Positions 25,872 through 34,687 of a stretch of DNA of 60,806 bases are shown here, in pieces. The first letter of the stretch is position 1; every line of letters begins with the position of its first letter. Both the position numbers and the translations under genes were made by a program. The stretch lies in assembly GCA_041389525.1 (NCBI GenBank), contig JAWKRR010000047.1:1-60806 (forward strand), given 5' to 3'. The DNA is from JACKFB01 sp041389525. Lineage in GTDB: Bacteria; Myxococcota_A; UBA9042; PHBI01; JACKFB01. The notes beneath the pieces were generated by a model that was given only the letters and a program-made list of their open reading frames with translations, did not search any database and was not told where the DNA came from.

Positions 25872-28064
25872 ATGCGTCCGATCCTCCTCGCCGTCTCGCT
25901 CCTCGTCCTCGCGCTGGTCCCCAGCGGCCCCGCCCAGGCTCAATGCTCGGCGGGCGAAACCATCGGCGCCTGCGAAGACGGCATGGGCTTCGAGGGCTGC
26001 TGCCTCGACCAGTCCACCGTTCGCTGGTGCGAGGGGGATGCGGCCTGCGAGATCAAGTGCGCGAACAACCAGGCCAGCACCTTGCAGTCGTGCTGTCAGA
26101 CCTCGCCCTTCGAGGAGCCCTTCTGCTGCGACACCGAGATCCAGAACTGCGTCTGCGCCGATGACCCGTGGTGCTGCAACAACGAATGGGACGAGATCTG
26201 CGTCGCGAAGGTCGCTTCGCTGGGCTGCGGGACCTGCTCGCCGGACCCCGGCTGCCCAGGGCCGTCCAACATGTGCGGGTGGTCTGAGAGCCTCGAGGGC
26301 TACGACTGCTCCACGGTGAGCGCGGCTGAGCCCTCCGGGACCTTCCCGATTTCGTGCACCCCCGCCTGCGACTGCGCCGGCAAGGCGTGTGGAGACGACG
26401 GGTGCGGCGCCTCGTGCGGAAGCTGCGGCCCAGGGTTCGCGTGCAACGCCGCCAGCCAGTGCGAGGCCGTGACCTGCGTGCCGAGCTGCTCAGGAAAGGC
26501 GTGCGGAACTGACGGCTGTGGCGGGACCTGCGGGGCCTGCACGGGCAATGGGATCTGCACCGTGTCCGGCCAGTGCGTCTGCTCGCCTGTGTGCGCCGGC
26601 AAGCAGTGCGGCGATGACGGCTGCGGCGGCTCCTGCGGGAGTTGCGCTGCGGGGCTTAACTGCCAGGGTGGCGTCTGCCAGAGCGGGCCATGCACGCCGG
26701 TGTGTTCCGGCAAGGCCTGCGGGCCCGACGGCTGCGGCTCGGTATGCGGCACCTGCACCGTGGGATCCACCTGCAACGCCGCGGGCACCTGCGTCGCGAA
26801 CTGTGTGCCGAACTGCTCCGGAAAGCAGTGCGGCAACGACGGCTGCGGCGGTTTCTGCGGCTCGTGTCCGGGCGGGACCGCCTGCAACGCGGCGGGGCAG
26901 TGCGCGTCCACCTGCGTGGCGTCGTGCGCGGGCAAGACCTGCGGGCCCGACGGCTGCGGGGGAACGTGCGGGAACTGCAGCGGCAGCACGATCTGCAGCG
27001 GCGCAGGCCAGTGCATCCCGTCGTGCGTGACCTCGTGCGCCGGGAAAGCCTGCGGCCCGGACGGCTGCGGCGGTCAGTGTGGCGTGTGCGCGTCGGGCTC
27101 CGCCTGTGACGACTTCGGGAAGTGTGTGAGCAGCTGCACCCCCAACTGCAACGGCAAGGCCTGCGGCGACAACGGCTGCGGCGGCGTGTGTGGAACCTGC
27201 GCGCCCGGCACCGTCTGCAGTGAGTTCGCTCAGTGCGTGCCGACCTGCGTGCCGAGCTGCATCGGGAAGAACTGCGGCGACGACGGGTGCGGCGGCCAGT
27301 GCGGGAGTTGCCTGTCCGGGACCACCTGCCAGGGCGGGATCTGCAAGTCCGGTGAGTGCGTGCCCGACTGCGCCGGGGCCGAGTGCGGTTCCGACGGCTG
27401 CGCCGGGACCTGCGGCGGCTGCCCCGTCGGTTGGGCCTGCCAGGACGGTCAGTGCGAGAACACCTGCGTGCCGCAGTGTGCCGGCAAGCAGTGCGGCTCG
27501 GACTCCTGCGGCGGGAGCTGCGGAGAGTGCGAGGTCGGCGAGTCCTGCAATGGCTCGGCGCGGTGCCAGGCAGGCTGCGTGGCCGCGTGCGCTGGCAAGG
27601 CGTGCGGTTCCGACGGGTGCGGGGGGACCTGTGGCGTGTGCGCCGCGGGGTTGACCTGCGACGGCTCTGGCGCCTGCGTGACCGGGTCCAACAGCCCCGA
27701 CGTGTGCTCGTGCGCCGGACGCGAGTGCGGCGACGACGGGTGTGGGGCGTCGTGCGGCGTCTGCGGCGCCGGCGAGAGCTGCGATGCGGGCAGCGGACAA
27801 TGTGTGGGCGGGGGCGGCGCTGACGCGACCTCCGGCGAGGCCTGCCCGAGCGGAACCTACTGGAACCAGCTGGCGAAGGCGTGCACGGCCAGCCCCATCG
27901 GCGGGCCCGGCGTCACCGGCGGAATCCAGACGGGCAGCAGCTCGAGTGGCTGCGCGGGTGGCGGCTCAACGGGCGGGGGCGGGCTTGGCCTGGCCCTGCT
28001 GCTGCTCGCCGGGTTTGCGCTGGCGCGCCGCCGCGCTCAGCCGCTCATTCCCGAGAGAACGTAG
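25872..28064 (+). CDS. Cysteine-repeat surface protein with MYXO-CTERM-like tail
   Basis: 730 residues from ATG 25872, with GGAAGG 5 bases upstream. A Sec signal ends in AQAQ. The N-terminal domain has many Cys, including the DPWCCNNEWDEICV motif seen in myxobacterial secreted proteins. About 13 tandem units of the type CVPxCxGKxCGxDGCGGxCGxC follow (residues about 162-630). After a Gly/Ser-rich spacer the C-terminus reads SGC, then a Gly-rich stretch, a hydrophobic helix (LGLALLLLAGFALA) and a basic RRR patch. This matches a MYXO-CTERM sorting tail with its invariant Cys. It is probably exported and processed to the cell surface. The stop overlaps the CPBP protease gene by 28 bases. Confidence 0.85.
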   Translation: MRPILLAVSLLVLALVPSGPAQAQCSAGETIGACEDGMGFEGCCLDQSTVRWCEGDAACEIKCANNQASTLQSCCQTSPFEEPFCCDTEIQNCVCADDPWCCNNEWDEICVAKVASLGCGTCSPDPGCPGPSNMCGWSESLEGYDCSTVSAAEPSGTFPISCTPACDCAGKACGDDGCGASCGSCGPGFACNAASQCEAVTCVPSCSGKACGTDGCGGTCGACTGNGICTVSGQCVCSPVCAGKQCGDDGCGGSCGSCAAGLNCQGGVCQSGPCTPVCSGKACGPDGCGSVCGTCTVGSTCNAAGTCVANCVPNCSGKQCGNDGCGGFCGSCPGGTACNAAGQCASTCVASCAGKTCGPDGCGGTCGNCSGSTICSGAGQCIPSCVTSCAGKACGPDGCGGQCGVCASGSACDDFGKCVSSCTPNCNGKACGDNGCGGVCGTCAPGTVCSEFAQCVPTCVPSCIGKNCGDDGCGGQCGSCLSGTTCQGGICKSGECVPDCAGAECGSDGCAGTCGGCPVGWACQDGQCENTCVPQCAGKQCGSDSCGGSCGECEVGESCNGSARCQAGCVAACAGKACGSDGCGGTCGVCAAGLTCDGSGACVTGSNSPDVCSCAGRECGDDGCGASCGVCGAGESCDAGSGQCVGGGGADATSGEACPSGTYWNQLAKACTASPIGGPGVTGGIQTGSSSSGCAGGGSTGGGGLGLALLLLAGFALARRRAQPLIPERT
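26355..27763 (+). repeat. Thirteen tandem Cys-rich coding units
   Basis: Units of about 105 to 120 bases repeat the pattern C-x-x-x-C-x-G-K-x-C-G-x-D-G-C-G-G-x-C-G-x-C with diverging linkers. Late units vary (GAECGSDGCAG, GKQCGSDSCGG). Divergence between copies argues for an old expansion. Long-read collapse is possible at such a locus. Confidence 0.8.
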
Positions 28065-28939
28065 AGATCGTAGGCCGCGTGTGACCAAGCCGCGACGGCG
28101 AACCCGCGGACCAAGAAGAGGGTGGCGAACGCGCCGCCCGCGATCGTCCGGTAGGTGAACGCGAAGGCGTCCCAGGGTTCGCCCCCCAGCAGGTGGGCGG
28201 CGGCGAAGGCGACGCTGGTGGCGACCACCGCGGTGGCGAGCGCCATCACCCGAGGCATGGCCAGCCCGCGGTGGAGGAGCAGGGTCAAGCCCGGGATGAG
28301 CAGGAGGCGGAAGAGCGTCTCCTCGCAGAGCCCCGCGCCGGCGGACATGACGACGTGCTCGAGCCAGGTGGCGTCTACGAGCAGGGGGCCGAGCAGGCCG
28401 CGCCACTCCATGAGGTCGAGGATGAGGGTGCCCATGACGAGGCCGTAGAGCGTCGCCTCGGCGGCCACCGGGGCGACGAGCAGGGCGTGGGAACCGAGGC
28501 GACCGCCAAGACGAAGGCTGGCTACCAGGAGGACCAAGAGCGCCGCGATGGCCAGCACGCCGACGTAGGTCCGCAGGCCGAAGAGGTCGAGCAGCGCGTG
28601 GCTGATGACGTCGACGCCCGAGCGGGCTTCCGGCGACGCGAAGAGCAGCCCGACGCCGTACACGAGCAGCAGCGGCAGCACCGCGAGCGCGGCGCCCTCC
28701 GGGCGGCTGCTGCTGTGGAGGTAGGCGCGATACCACGGGCGGGCGGTGTTCTTCTGCGGGCGCCGGCTCGGAGGAGCGGCGGCGAGGCGTCTACCGCCAG
28801 TCTGTTCTGCACGCGCGACCACGCGGGCAGTGTCGGGGTCCGGCGGGGGTGTCGCAAGAAATCGAGGTTTCGCTTGCCGCGGCAAGCCTTTGCGCTGCAC
28901 TCGCCTCGCGACTCCCTCCGTGGATTCTGGCGTTGACAC
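28037..28939 (-). CDS. CPBP-family intramembrane protease (myxosortase candidate)
   Basis: Up to 300 residues from a GTG at 28939. That start lies inside the rpsU promoter region, and the first 60 residues are basic and unconserved, so a GTG further in may be real. The rest has several membrane helices. CPBP (Rce1/abortive-infection) motifs are present: EExxxR in CEETLFRLLL, FAAAHLLGG, and a late His in WSHAAYDLY. These proteases cut near C-terminal tails. CPBP enzymes have been proposed to process MYXO-CTERM proteins, and the gene overlaps, tail to tail, a gene that encodes such a protein. That makes a protease-substrate pair plausible, though not shown. Confidence 0.75.
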   Translation of the reverse strand: MSTPESTEGVARRVQRKGLPRQAKPRFLATPPPDPDTARVVARAEQTGGRRLAAAPPSRRPQKNTARPWYRAYLHSSSRPEGAALAVLPLLLVYGVGLLFASPEARSGVDVISHALLDLFGLRTYVGVLAIAALLVLLVASLRLGGRLGSHALLVAPVAAEATLYGLVMGTLILDLMEWRGLLGPLLVDATWLEHVVMSAGAGLCEETLFRLLLIPGLTLLLHRGLAMPRVMALATAVVATSVAFAAAHLLGGEPWDAFAFTYRTIAGGAFATLFLVRGFAVAAWSHAAYDLYVLSGMSG

Positions 28940-28961
28940 CCGGGAGACTCGCCGCTAACCT
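28933..28961 (+). promoter_or_regulatory. Sigma-70 promoter candidate for rpsU
   Basis: TTGACA at 28933-28938 is perfect, the spacing is 17 bases, and TAACCT at 28956-28961 is a weak -10. It lies about 100 bases before the rpsU start and overlaps the annotated start of the divergent CPBP gene. Confidence 0.5.
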
Positions 28962-29060
28962 CCCGCCCTCGTTCCCAGACCGGAAGGATGAACGGTTTTG
29001 CACACGCGACCCACTCGACCGCGCCCCCCAGGCGCTCGCAGCCGAAGCCCTCACGGCGAC

Positions 29061-29282
29061 ATGAAGCCCCTTGAGGTGAAGGTCGACGGCGAGAACATCA
29101 ACCGCGCGATCAACCAGCTCAAGCGTAAGATGGCCAACGAAGGCATCTACAAAGAGCTGAAGAAGCGCCGGTTCTACGAGAAGCCGTCGGAGCGCAAGAA
29201 GCGCAAGGCCCGTGAGGCTGAGCGACGTCTGCGTAAGGCGCTGCGGCGTCAGGCGAAGGCCAAGGCCAAAGGCCGCGGCTGA
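29061..29282 (+). CDS. rpsU: 30S ribosomal protein S21
   Basis: 73 residues from ATG 29061. S21 is a small-subunit protein involved in translation initiation. The whole-length match is clear (VKVDGENINRAINQLKRKM, then RRFYEKPSERKKRK), with a basic Ala/Lys tail. No Shine-Dalgarno lies just before this ATG. A GGAAGG at 28982-28987 is well placed for a TTG at 28998, which would add 21 Arg/Pro-rich residues. It could also lie at the head of a short 28-codon reading frame starting at 28988. So the start or a leader remains uncertain. Confidence 0.9.
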   Translation: MKPLEVKVDGENINRAINQLKRKMANEGIYKELKKRRFYEKPSERKKRKAREAERRLRKALRRQAKAKAKGRG

Positions 29283-29343
29283 TCCGCGCTCGTCACCCCG
29301 CGCTGGCCGCGCGCCAGCGAAGGGGGTCGGCGCTACGCTCTCA

Positions 29344-29378
29344 AACAACGCTCGGGCCATCCAGGTCCGGGCGTTGTT
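29344..29378. terminator. Hairpin between rpsU and the convergent phosphoesterase gene
   Basis: A 12-bp stem (29344-29355 with 29367-29378) has one wobble and an 11-base loop. On the minus strand it is followed by GTTGTTTGAG, on the plus strand by GCGTGTG, so it is a weak bidirectional terminator candidate. Confidence 0.5.
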
Positions 29379-29465
29379 GCGTGTGTGCTATGGCGGTAGT
29401 CCCGCGATCCTCGCGCGCGCGGCACGCGCCTAGCCCGCGCTGGTCGGCTCTCCAGCCGATCCGGC

Positions 29466-30377
29466 TCAGATGCTCTCGAGTCCCAGCACCGTCTGGGTGA
29501 CGAAGGCGCGCGTCGCGCTGTCCCACACGCAGATCTCGATGCGCTCGAGGCCGCGGGGACCGACGTGATAGCGGTTGTAGCGCGCGTGGTGATCGGGGTG
29601 GACGGCGTCCCAGGTGGAGCTGCCGCTGCCCAGCACCCGCATCGCGCCGTGCTGGAACCGATTGGCCACGTGCGTGTGACCGTGTAGCAGCAGGTCGACG
29701 CCCGCCTCGGCACACGCATCCAGCACCTGCACGCGGTTCTTCATCCCGTGCAGCAGGTCCTTGCGCCGCCCCCGGACGTGCAGGTTGTGATGCACCATCC
29801 CGATGGTGAAGTCTCGGCGGAGGTCGTGCTCGCGCCCGAGCTCGGTCAGGCGGGTCAGCTGAGTCGCCGAGACCTCGCCGGTCGCGACGAAGGGCAGGCG
29901 CGGGACGGCTGAGCAGAGCCCTACGAGGTGTACGGGGCCCACCTGCTTGTGCCACGGGTACGCGTGGTCGACGTCCACGCCGGTCCACATGAGGTCGCCG
30001 AAGTAGCTCTCGAAGCGGCGCTCGCGTGCGGAGCCGCGCGTGTAGATGTCGTGGTTTCCAGGCACGACCGAGAGGTGCTCGGGGCGCGCGATGGGGTCGA
30101 GGACCTCGCGGGCCCGGCGAAACTCGCTGGGTAGCGCGAGGTTCGTCAGGTCACCCGTGAGCAGGACGTGGTCCACGGGCCGCGTGATGATGTCGTCGAC
30201 CGCCGCCTCGAGCAGCGCGATGGGGTGGGCGTTGCGGCGTTTGAGGGCGAGGTTGAGCAAGCCGCTCAAGCGCTTGTTGAAGTAGCGGGCCAGCGAGACC
30301 CCAGCGAGATCCAGCACGTGCACATCCGAGATGTGCGCGAACACGAGGGTCTCGGCCGGCTGGGGCGAGGCGCTCAC
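29466..30377 (-). CDS. Calcineurin-like metallophosphoesterase
   Basis: 303 residues from GTG 30377, which overlaps the stop of the upstream membrane protein as GTGA. The metal-binding boxes are all present in order: D-x-H (HISDVH), GDLTN, GNHD, MVHHN and HGHTH. The family covers cyclic nucleotide, lipid and nucleoside phosphoesterases, and this member resembles the cpdA/YkuE side. The sequence does not settle the substrate. Coupled to a flippase-like gene, so lipid or UDP-sugar metabolism is one idea only. Confidence 0.85.
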   Translation of the reverse strand: MSASPQPAETLVFAHISDVHVLDLAGVSLARYFNKRLSGLLNLALKRRNAHPIALLEAAVDDIITRPVDHVLLTGDLTNLALPSEFRRAREVLDPIARPEHLSVVPGNHDIYTRGSARERRFESYFGDLMWTGVDVDHAYPWHKQVGPVHLVGLCSAVPRLPFVATGEVSATQLTRLTELGREHDLRRDFTIGMVHHNLHVRGRRKDLLHGMKNRVQVLDACAEAGVDLLLHGHTHVANRFQHGAMRVLGSGSSTWDAVHPDHHARYNRYHVGPRGLERIEICVWDSATRAFVTQTVLGLESI

Positions 30378-31531
30378 AGCAGCGCCGCCTCGGTCTCGAC
30401 AGCGAGGCTCGACGTGTCCTCGTTGGCGGCTTCGAGGACGCGGCGCCACGTGATCTTCCCTCGCACCATGTACCAGGCGCCGAAGAGGCCCTGCTGTAGA
30501 AGCTGGAGGAGCCACACGGTGATCCCGAAGGCGATGGCCTGGGTGCTGCCGTGACCGCTCCCGTAGAGCGCGAGGGGCAGCATGAGGAAGTACCAAAAAC
30601 TCCCGACGTTTCCTGGGGAATTGGGGATCATCATGCCCACGACAACGCAGGCCATCATGGCGTAGGCGCCCACGAGGTCGACCGGCAGCCAGAAGGCGCG
30701 GGCCATCAGCCACACCCCGATGCCGTTGACCGCCCAATAGACCAGGGTCAGGAAGATGAACCAGGCGAAGGCGCGCACCGTGGGGAGCGAGCGCAGGCCG
30801 CCGAGGAACGCGTCCAGGATGTCGACGATTCGGTGGGCGAGCCCGGGCATCAGGCGGCCCAGCGTCAGCTCGACGAGGCGCACCGTGCGCTGATGTTGCC
30901 AGCGCGCACCCGCGAGCAGCACGGTGGCGCCGACGAAGACGCCCAGCGCCGCCACGGCGCCGCCGCGCAGCGCCAGGGTGGTCGAGGGGTCGGACGAGGG
31001 CAGGGCGAACAGGACTCCGAAGAGCACCAACGAGACCGTGACGCCGTCGGCGACTCGCTCGACGACGACCGTGGAGAGGACCTCGGTCATGCGGACACCG
31101 ACGGTCGCGCGCTTGACCAGGTAGGGCCGCACCAGCTCGCCCAGGCGCAGCGGCATGATGAACATCGCCATGAAACCCACCGCGCCGATTCGGTTGTGGG
31201 TGCTGAAATCCAGCTCGACGATGGGATCGAGGAGGGGCTTCCAGCGGATGACGCGGAGCAAGTGAATCAGCGTGAGGACGAGGAGGTAGGGCAGCATCCA
31301 GGCGAGGTCCATCGCCCAGCCTTCGCCCGCCGCGGTGCGCAGCCCGGCTTGGTCGCCGGCCTGCCACGCCGCGTCTAGGGCTTCCGGGTTGGCGGAACCG
31401 ACGACGAGGCTGGTCCCGTCGAATCCGGGCACGCCCATCAGGCGATCCATGGGCCAGCCGCGCGCGCTGAGCCAAACGAAGAAGGCGCCGATCGCCAGCC
31501 CGATGAGGGTCCGCATGACGAGGCGCGTCAT
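30374..31531 (-). CDS. Lysylphosphatidylglycerol-synthase-TM family (UPF0104) membrane protein
   Basis: 385 residues with about eight hydrophobic helices. Family signatures are visible: RLGELVRPYLVKR, VVVERVADGV and PNSPGNVGSFWY. Members are flippase-like membrane domains found in MprF and related proteins that act on lipid headgroups or carry sugars. No catalytic domain follows here. ATG start at 31531. It comes first in a two-gene unit with the metallophosphoesterase. Confidence 0.8.
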   Translation of the reverse strand: MTRLVMRTLIGLAIGAFFVWLSARGWPMDRLMGVPGFDGTSLVVGSANPEALDAAWQAGDQAGLRTAAGEGWAMDLAWMLPYLLVLTLIHLLRVIRWKPLLDPIVELDFSTHNRIGAVGFMAMFIMPLRLGELVRPYLVKRATVGVRMTEVLSTVVVERVADGVTVSLVLFGVLFALPSSDPSTTLALRGGAVAALGVFVGATVLLAGARWQHQRTVRLVELTLGRLMPGLAHRIVDILDAFLGGLRSLPTVRAFAWFIFLTLVYWAVNGIGVWLMARAFWLPVDLVGAYAMMACVVVGMMIPNSPGNVGSFWYFLMLPLALYGSGHGSTQAIAFGITVWLLQLLQQGLFGAWYMVRGKITWRRVLEAANEDTSSLAVETEAALL

Positions 31532-31670
31532 GGACTCACGCCCTCCAGCGTGCGGGACACCGACGTCCGGGCGCGCGCAGGGGGCGCTGCGGACTTCGCG
31601 CTGCGAGCGCGTGAGGGGTTCGCCGCGGTCAAGGGGGGCTCCAGGCCTACAGGGGCAAAAATGAACGCGA

Positions 31671-31700
31671 AACCTAATGAGGGCTTCGGTCTGAAGTCAA
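31671..31700 (-). promoter_or_regulatory. Weak candidate promoter for the flippase/phosphoesterase pair
   Basis: On the minus strand TTGACT (31700-31695) and TAGGTT (31676-31671) are spaced by 18 bases, about 140 bases before the ATG at 31531. The remaining 31532-31796 shows nothing else. Confidence 0.35.
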
Positions 31701-31796
31701 TCACGGAGGCGGGGCGGGGCGGAATGCGCCGGCGGTCGGGCCCTTCGGGGCGGAGAGGTGTGGTCGGGCGGTCCCTGGGGGGAGCGCGGCGACCTG

Positions 31797-33380
31797 CTAT
31801 GAATCCTCGTTCATCTTGCGCTTCAGGCGCGCGAGCTGATCGTTGAGTTCGAGGCGGTCGAAGGCCTCGTTCTCGGCGCTGCGATGCTGGGAGTCCAGCG
31901 CCGATACGGTCTCTGCGGTGAGCAGCCGCGAGGCCGCCTCGCGGTCGGCCGCCGAGACCGGGTGGCGGCCGGCCACGCGCTCGCGCAGCCCCTCGACGTC
32001 GCGCAGGCGCTCGCCGAGCCGGGTGACGATACGCTCAAGGCCCTCCGCCCGCGTGGAGGCCGCGCGCTGCAGCTCCGCGTCGCCGGCCTGTGACGCCAGG
32101 ACGGCCCGTCGTTTCCAGGTGTCGCGCCCCGAGCGCGCGCGGATGAGCTGCTTCTCCAGATCCCGCTGTTGGAGGATGATCTCGCGGACATAGGCGCGCC
32201 GAACCCGATCGTTCATCGCGGCCGGGGCCGCGTGGGTCTCGCCGCCGATGATCTCCAGCTCCTCGTTCTCGGGCGTGGGTGGGAGCGCGGAGACGTCCGG
32301 CGCTTTCGGTCGGCCCGCCGCGGCCGCGGAGAGGATGGCGGTCGCGCAGCCGTCGACGCTGTCCAGCTCAAGCGAAGCCGCGGCTTGGTCGAAGGCCGCC
32401 CTGGCCGCTCCGCCCGGCAAGAGCGCCTCGGCCTCCACAGCGACCGTGATCGCGGCGTTGGCGTGCACCGCCATCCCGTGCTGCACGAGGAACGCGTCGC
32501 CGCCGTCGAGGGGCGCGCCCTGAGTGAAGAAGACCTGCGGCACGCGCGCCGCCACGGCCGCCGCGGCCTCCAGGGGCGAGGGGCGACCGATGAGCAGCGC
32601 GGCGCCGCGAATCCACGGCTCCGGGTCTGCACCCGCGCGAGGACGCCGGCCGACCAGCCCGTAGCCGCCGGCGCGGGTCCGCACGAGCTCATCGATGCCA
32701 GGCCGACCCGAGGGCAGCAAGAGCAGGCTGGTGCCTCCGGGGCGCACCAACGAGAGCTGTAGCAGCAGCGGGTCGACGTCCCCGGCCTCCAGGCGCGCGA
32801 AGCTGACGACCAGCTGGGCGAGGGCGGGGTCGACCTGACGCGCTTGGATGCTGGCTCCGCCGACGATCGGACCGCCGGTGGAGAGGCGGGCGCGGCGCTC
32901 GCGCACCCGCGCCAGATCGGCCCCCAGCGTCGGATGGGGGGTGATGAACTCGTCCATCTCGACCCGGGCCCACTCAGGATCGATGTGGAAGTCGCCGTCC
33001 ACCGCGATGCGCACCGCAGCCGGCCAGACTCGACCGGCCGTCGGGAACACGCGGGCCGCCACCCGCGGGTCGGTCGCGACGACCCCGGTCACCGGTCCCT
33101 CGACCGCGGCGAGCATCGAGCTAAGCCAGTCCACCGTCGTGTCGGCGGGTGGCGCGACGCCTCGAATCGCGTCACCGACCTGCTGGGCGAGGGACTGAAG
33201 CCCCGCTTTCAGATCGGCGAGCCGCGGTGGCAGCGGGTCTTCGGCGGAGTGCGGCCCCGACGGCACCGGGACTGGACGCACCTCTGCGCCGGCGCGGCGC
33301 AGGGCGTCGACCAAGCGCGCGAAGGTGGTGTTGAGCGGGACACCCGCGGAGGTGAGGGCGACGATACGAGGGGTTTCCAT
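31797..33380 (-). CDS. GT-B-like protein with PspA-like coiled-coil C-terminus (unassigned)
   Basis: 527 residues. Residues about 1-370 have a two-domain Rossmann-like layout reminiscent of MurG/MGDG-synthase glycosyltransferases. These include VVATDPRVAARVFPTAG, then DEFITPHPTLG, and a late GRPSPLEAAAAVAARVPQV that resembles the donor-binding region, but the Gly-rich loops are weak. Residues about 395-527 are helical, with a GRDTWKRRAVLASQAGDAEL stretch like the WxxRAxLAxxAGxxxLA signature of PspA/IM30. It lies 14 bases after mrfB, so it is the third gene of that unit. I do not recognise this combination as a known family; it may be catalytically dead. Confidence 0.6.
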   Translation of the reverse strand: METPRIVALTSAGVPLNTTFARLVDALRRAGAEVRPVPVPSGPHSAEDPLPPRLADLKAGLQSLAQQVGDAIRGVAPPADTTVDWLSSMLAAVEGPVTGVVATDPRVAARVFPTAGRVWPAAVRIAVDGDFHIDPEWARVEMDEFITPHPTLGADLARVRERRARLSTGGPIVGGASIQARQVDPALAQLVVSFARLEAGDVDPLLLQLSLVRPGGTSLLLLPSGRPGIDELVRTRAGGYGLVGRRPRAGADPEPWIRGAALLIGRPSPLEAAAAVAARVPQVFFTQGAPLDGGDAFLVQHGMAVHANAAITVAVEAEALLPGGAARAAFDQAAASLELDSVDGCATAILSAAAAGRPKAPDVSALPPTPENEELEIIGGETHAAPAAMNDRVRRAYVREIILQQRDLEKQLIRARSGRDTWKRRAVLASQAGDAELQRAASTRAEGLERIVTRLGERLRDVEGLRERVAGRHPVSAADREAASRLLTAETVSALDSQHRSAENEAFDRLELNDQLARLKRKMNEDS

Positions 33381-33394
33381 CGGCCTAGACTACC

Positions 33395-34687
33395 TCAATC
33401 TGGGGTGGTTTCGCCTGCGTTCCCGGCGGCAGCCTCGCGACGTCTCAGCGCCGCCAAGCGCCTCGCGGCCACGCCGTCGGGGGCGACGATGAGCGCACGT
33501 TCAGCGAGGTCTGCTGCGGCAGCGAAGTCGCCGTCCTCGCGGGCGAGGACTCGGGCGAGGGCGGCCAGGGCGCCGGGGTCGTCCGGGGCCTTCTGCACCA
33601 GGGCCTCCAGCGCCCGTCTATACCCGTCGCCGTCGCCGTCGCGTCTTCGCGCGGTGACGAGCGCGCGAAGGTCTTCTGCGTCGAGGTGTTCGAGCGGGTG
33701 GATCCCGAGCACCTGGCTCGCCTCTGACGGCATCTTGCGACGCAGCATCAGCCTCGCCAGATTCCCTGAGACGGCGACGTCGCGCGTGGGGTCGGCGCCG
33801 TAGCATGCGTCGTGTGCGAGGTGCTCAGCCAGGGTCACCATCGAGACCACGTCGTGCAGGTTGTGCAGAAGCACGCCGCCCAGGGGGCCCGCGTCTCCGG
33901 TTCGCAGATAGTGAAACCAGCAGCTCGGCACCAAGTGGCCGGGCACGTCATCGACCCGGTGAAAGCCAAGCAGCTCGCGCTCGAGGGTCCCCAGGCGCGT
34001 GTCGGCGAAGCGCCCGCGATGCAGGTTGCGGCCCAGGTGCAGGAGATCCAGGTGCGGCCGCAGCTTCAGGTCGCAATCGGTGCGGTGGTAGAAGCGCTGG
34101 ATGATCAAGCGCGCCTGGAGCACGGTCAGGTCGTAGCTCTTGCCGTTGAACGAGACGAGCAGCGGGTCATCCTCGAGCTCGTCGACCAGCAGCTGAAGCA
34201 CCGCCTCCTCTTCTGAGGGCTCGCGCAGCAGCACCTGGCGGACCAGCAAACCGTCGCCGTCGAGGCGCCCCCACCCGATGAGGAAGGCGTGGGTCCCCGC
34301 GCCGTGGTCGAGCCCGGTCGCTTCGATGTCGAGGAAGAGCGCCCGGCCCGCACCGCGGCCGACCAGCCGCTCGTCGGCCACAAGCGCGGGCAAGTGCCCG
34401 AGATCTTGCCCGAAGAAGCCACCGACGCGCCGCGCTCCGTGCACGTAATCCAGGTCGAACCGCGTATCCACCACCCACGCGGGCCCGCGGCTTGTCTCGA
34501 TGACGCCGCCGTCGCTGACCTCCTCGAGGGTGACGCTGTCACCGAGCTCGCCGCGAGCCGCCGACGCCGCGCGCGCCTGAATATGGCCGTAGCGCTTGAG
34601 CGCCTGGCCCATCTCGTCGTCTTCCGTGCTCGCCTCGGGCTGCGCTACGCCGACGGTGCGGCGCAATCGGTCGCCGAGGGACTTCAT
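33395..34687 (-). CDS. mrfB: RNase H-like exonuclease MrfB/YprB with TPR tail
   Basis: 430 residues. The DEDD-type exonuclease of the YprB/MrfB family is clear: FLDIEATGL (about 117), LVSFNGKSYDLTVL, DLLHLGR and NLHDVVSM carry the acidic residues. In Bacillus, MrfB works with the helicase MrfA in a UvrA-independent repair route for mitomycin-type DNA damage. The C-terminal 120 residues look like two TPR-like repeats (AEDLRALVTARRRDGD, PDDPGALAALARVL). ATG at 34687 overlaps the mrfA stop as ATGA. Confidence 0.85.
   Translation of the reverse strand: MKSLGDRLRRTVGVAQPEASTEDDEMGQALKRYGHIQARAASAARGELGDSVTLEEVSDGGVIETSRGPAWVVDTRFDLDYVHGARRVGGFFGQDLGHLPALVADERLVGRGAGRALFLDIEATGLDHGAGTHAFLIGWGRLDGDGLLVRQVLLREPSEEEAVLQLLVDELEDDPLLVSFNGKSYDLTVLQARLIIQRFYHRTDCDLKLRPHLDLLHLGRNLHRGRFADTRLGTLERELLGFHRVDDVPGHLVPSCWFHYLRTGDAGPLGGVLLHNLHDVVSMVTLAEHLAHDACYGADPTRDVAVSGNLARLMLRRKMPSEASQVLGIHPLEHLDAEDLRALVTARRRDGDGDGYRRALEALVQKAPDDPGALAALARVLAREDGDFAAAADLAERALIVAPDGVAARRLAALRRREAAAGNAGETTPD

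Noticed and set aside
26355..27763. CRISPR-like periodic array
   Set aside because: The repeats are coding, diverged and without spacers of constant length.
26490..27800. Minus-strand Ala-rich frame over the cysteine repeats, with a repeated look
   Set aside because: Its periodicity is the antisense image of the cysteine-repeat gene.
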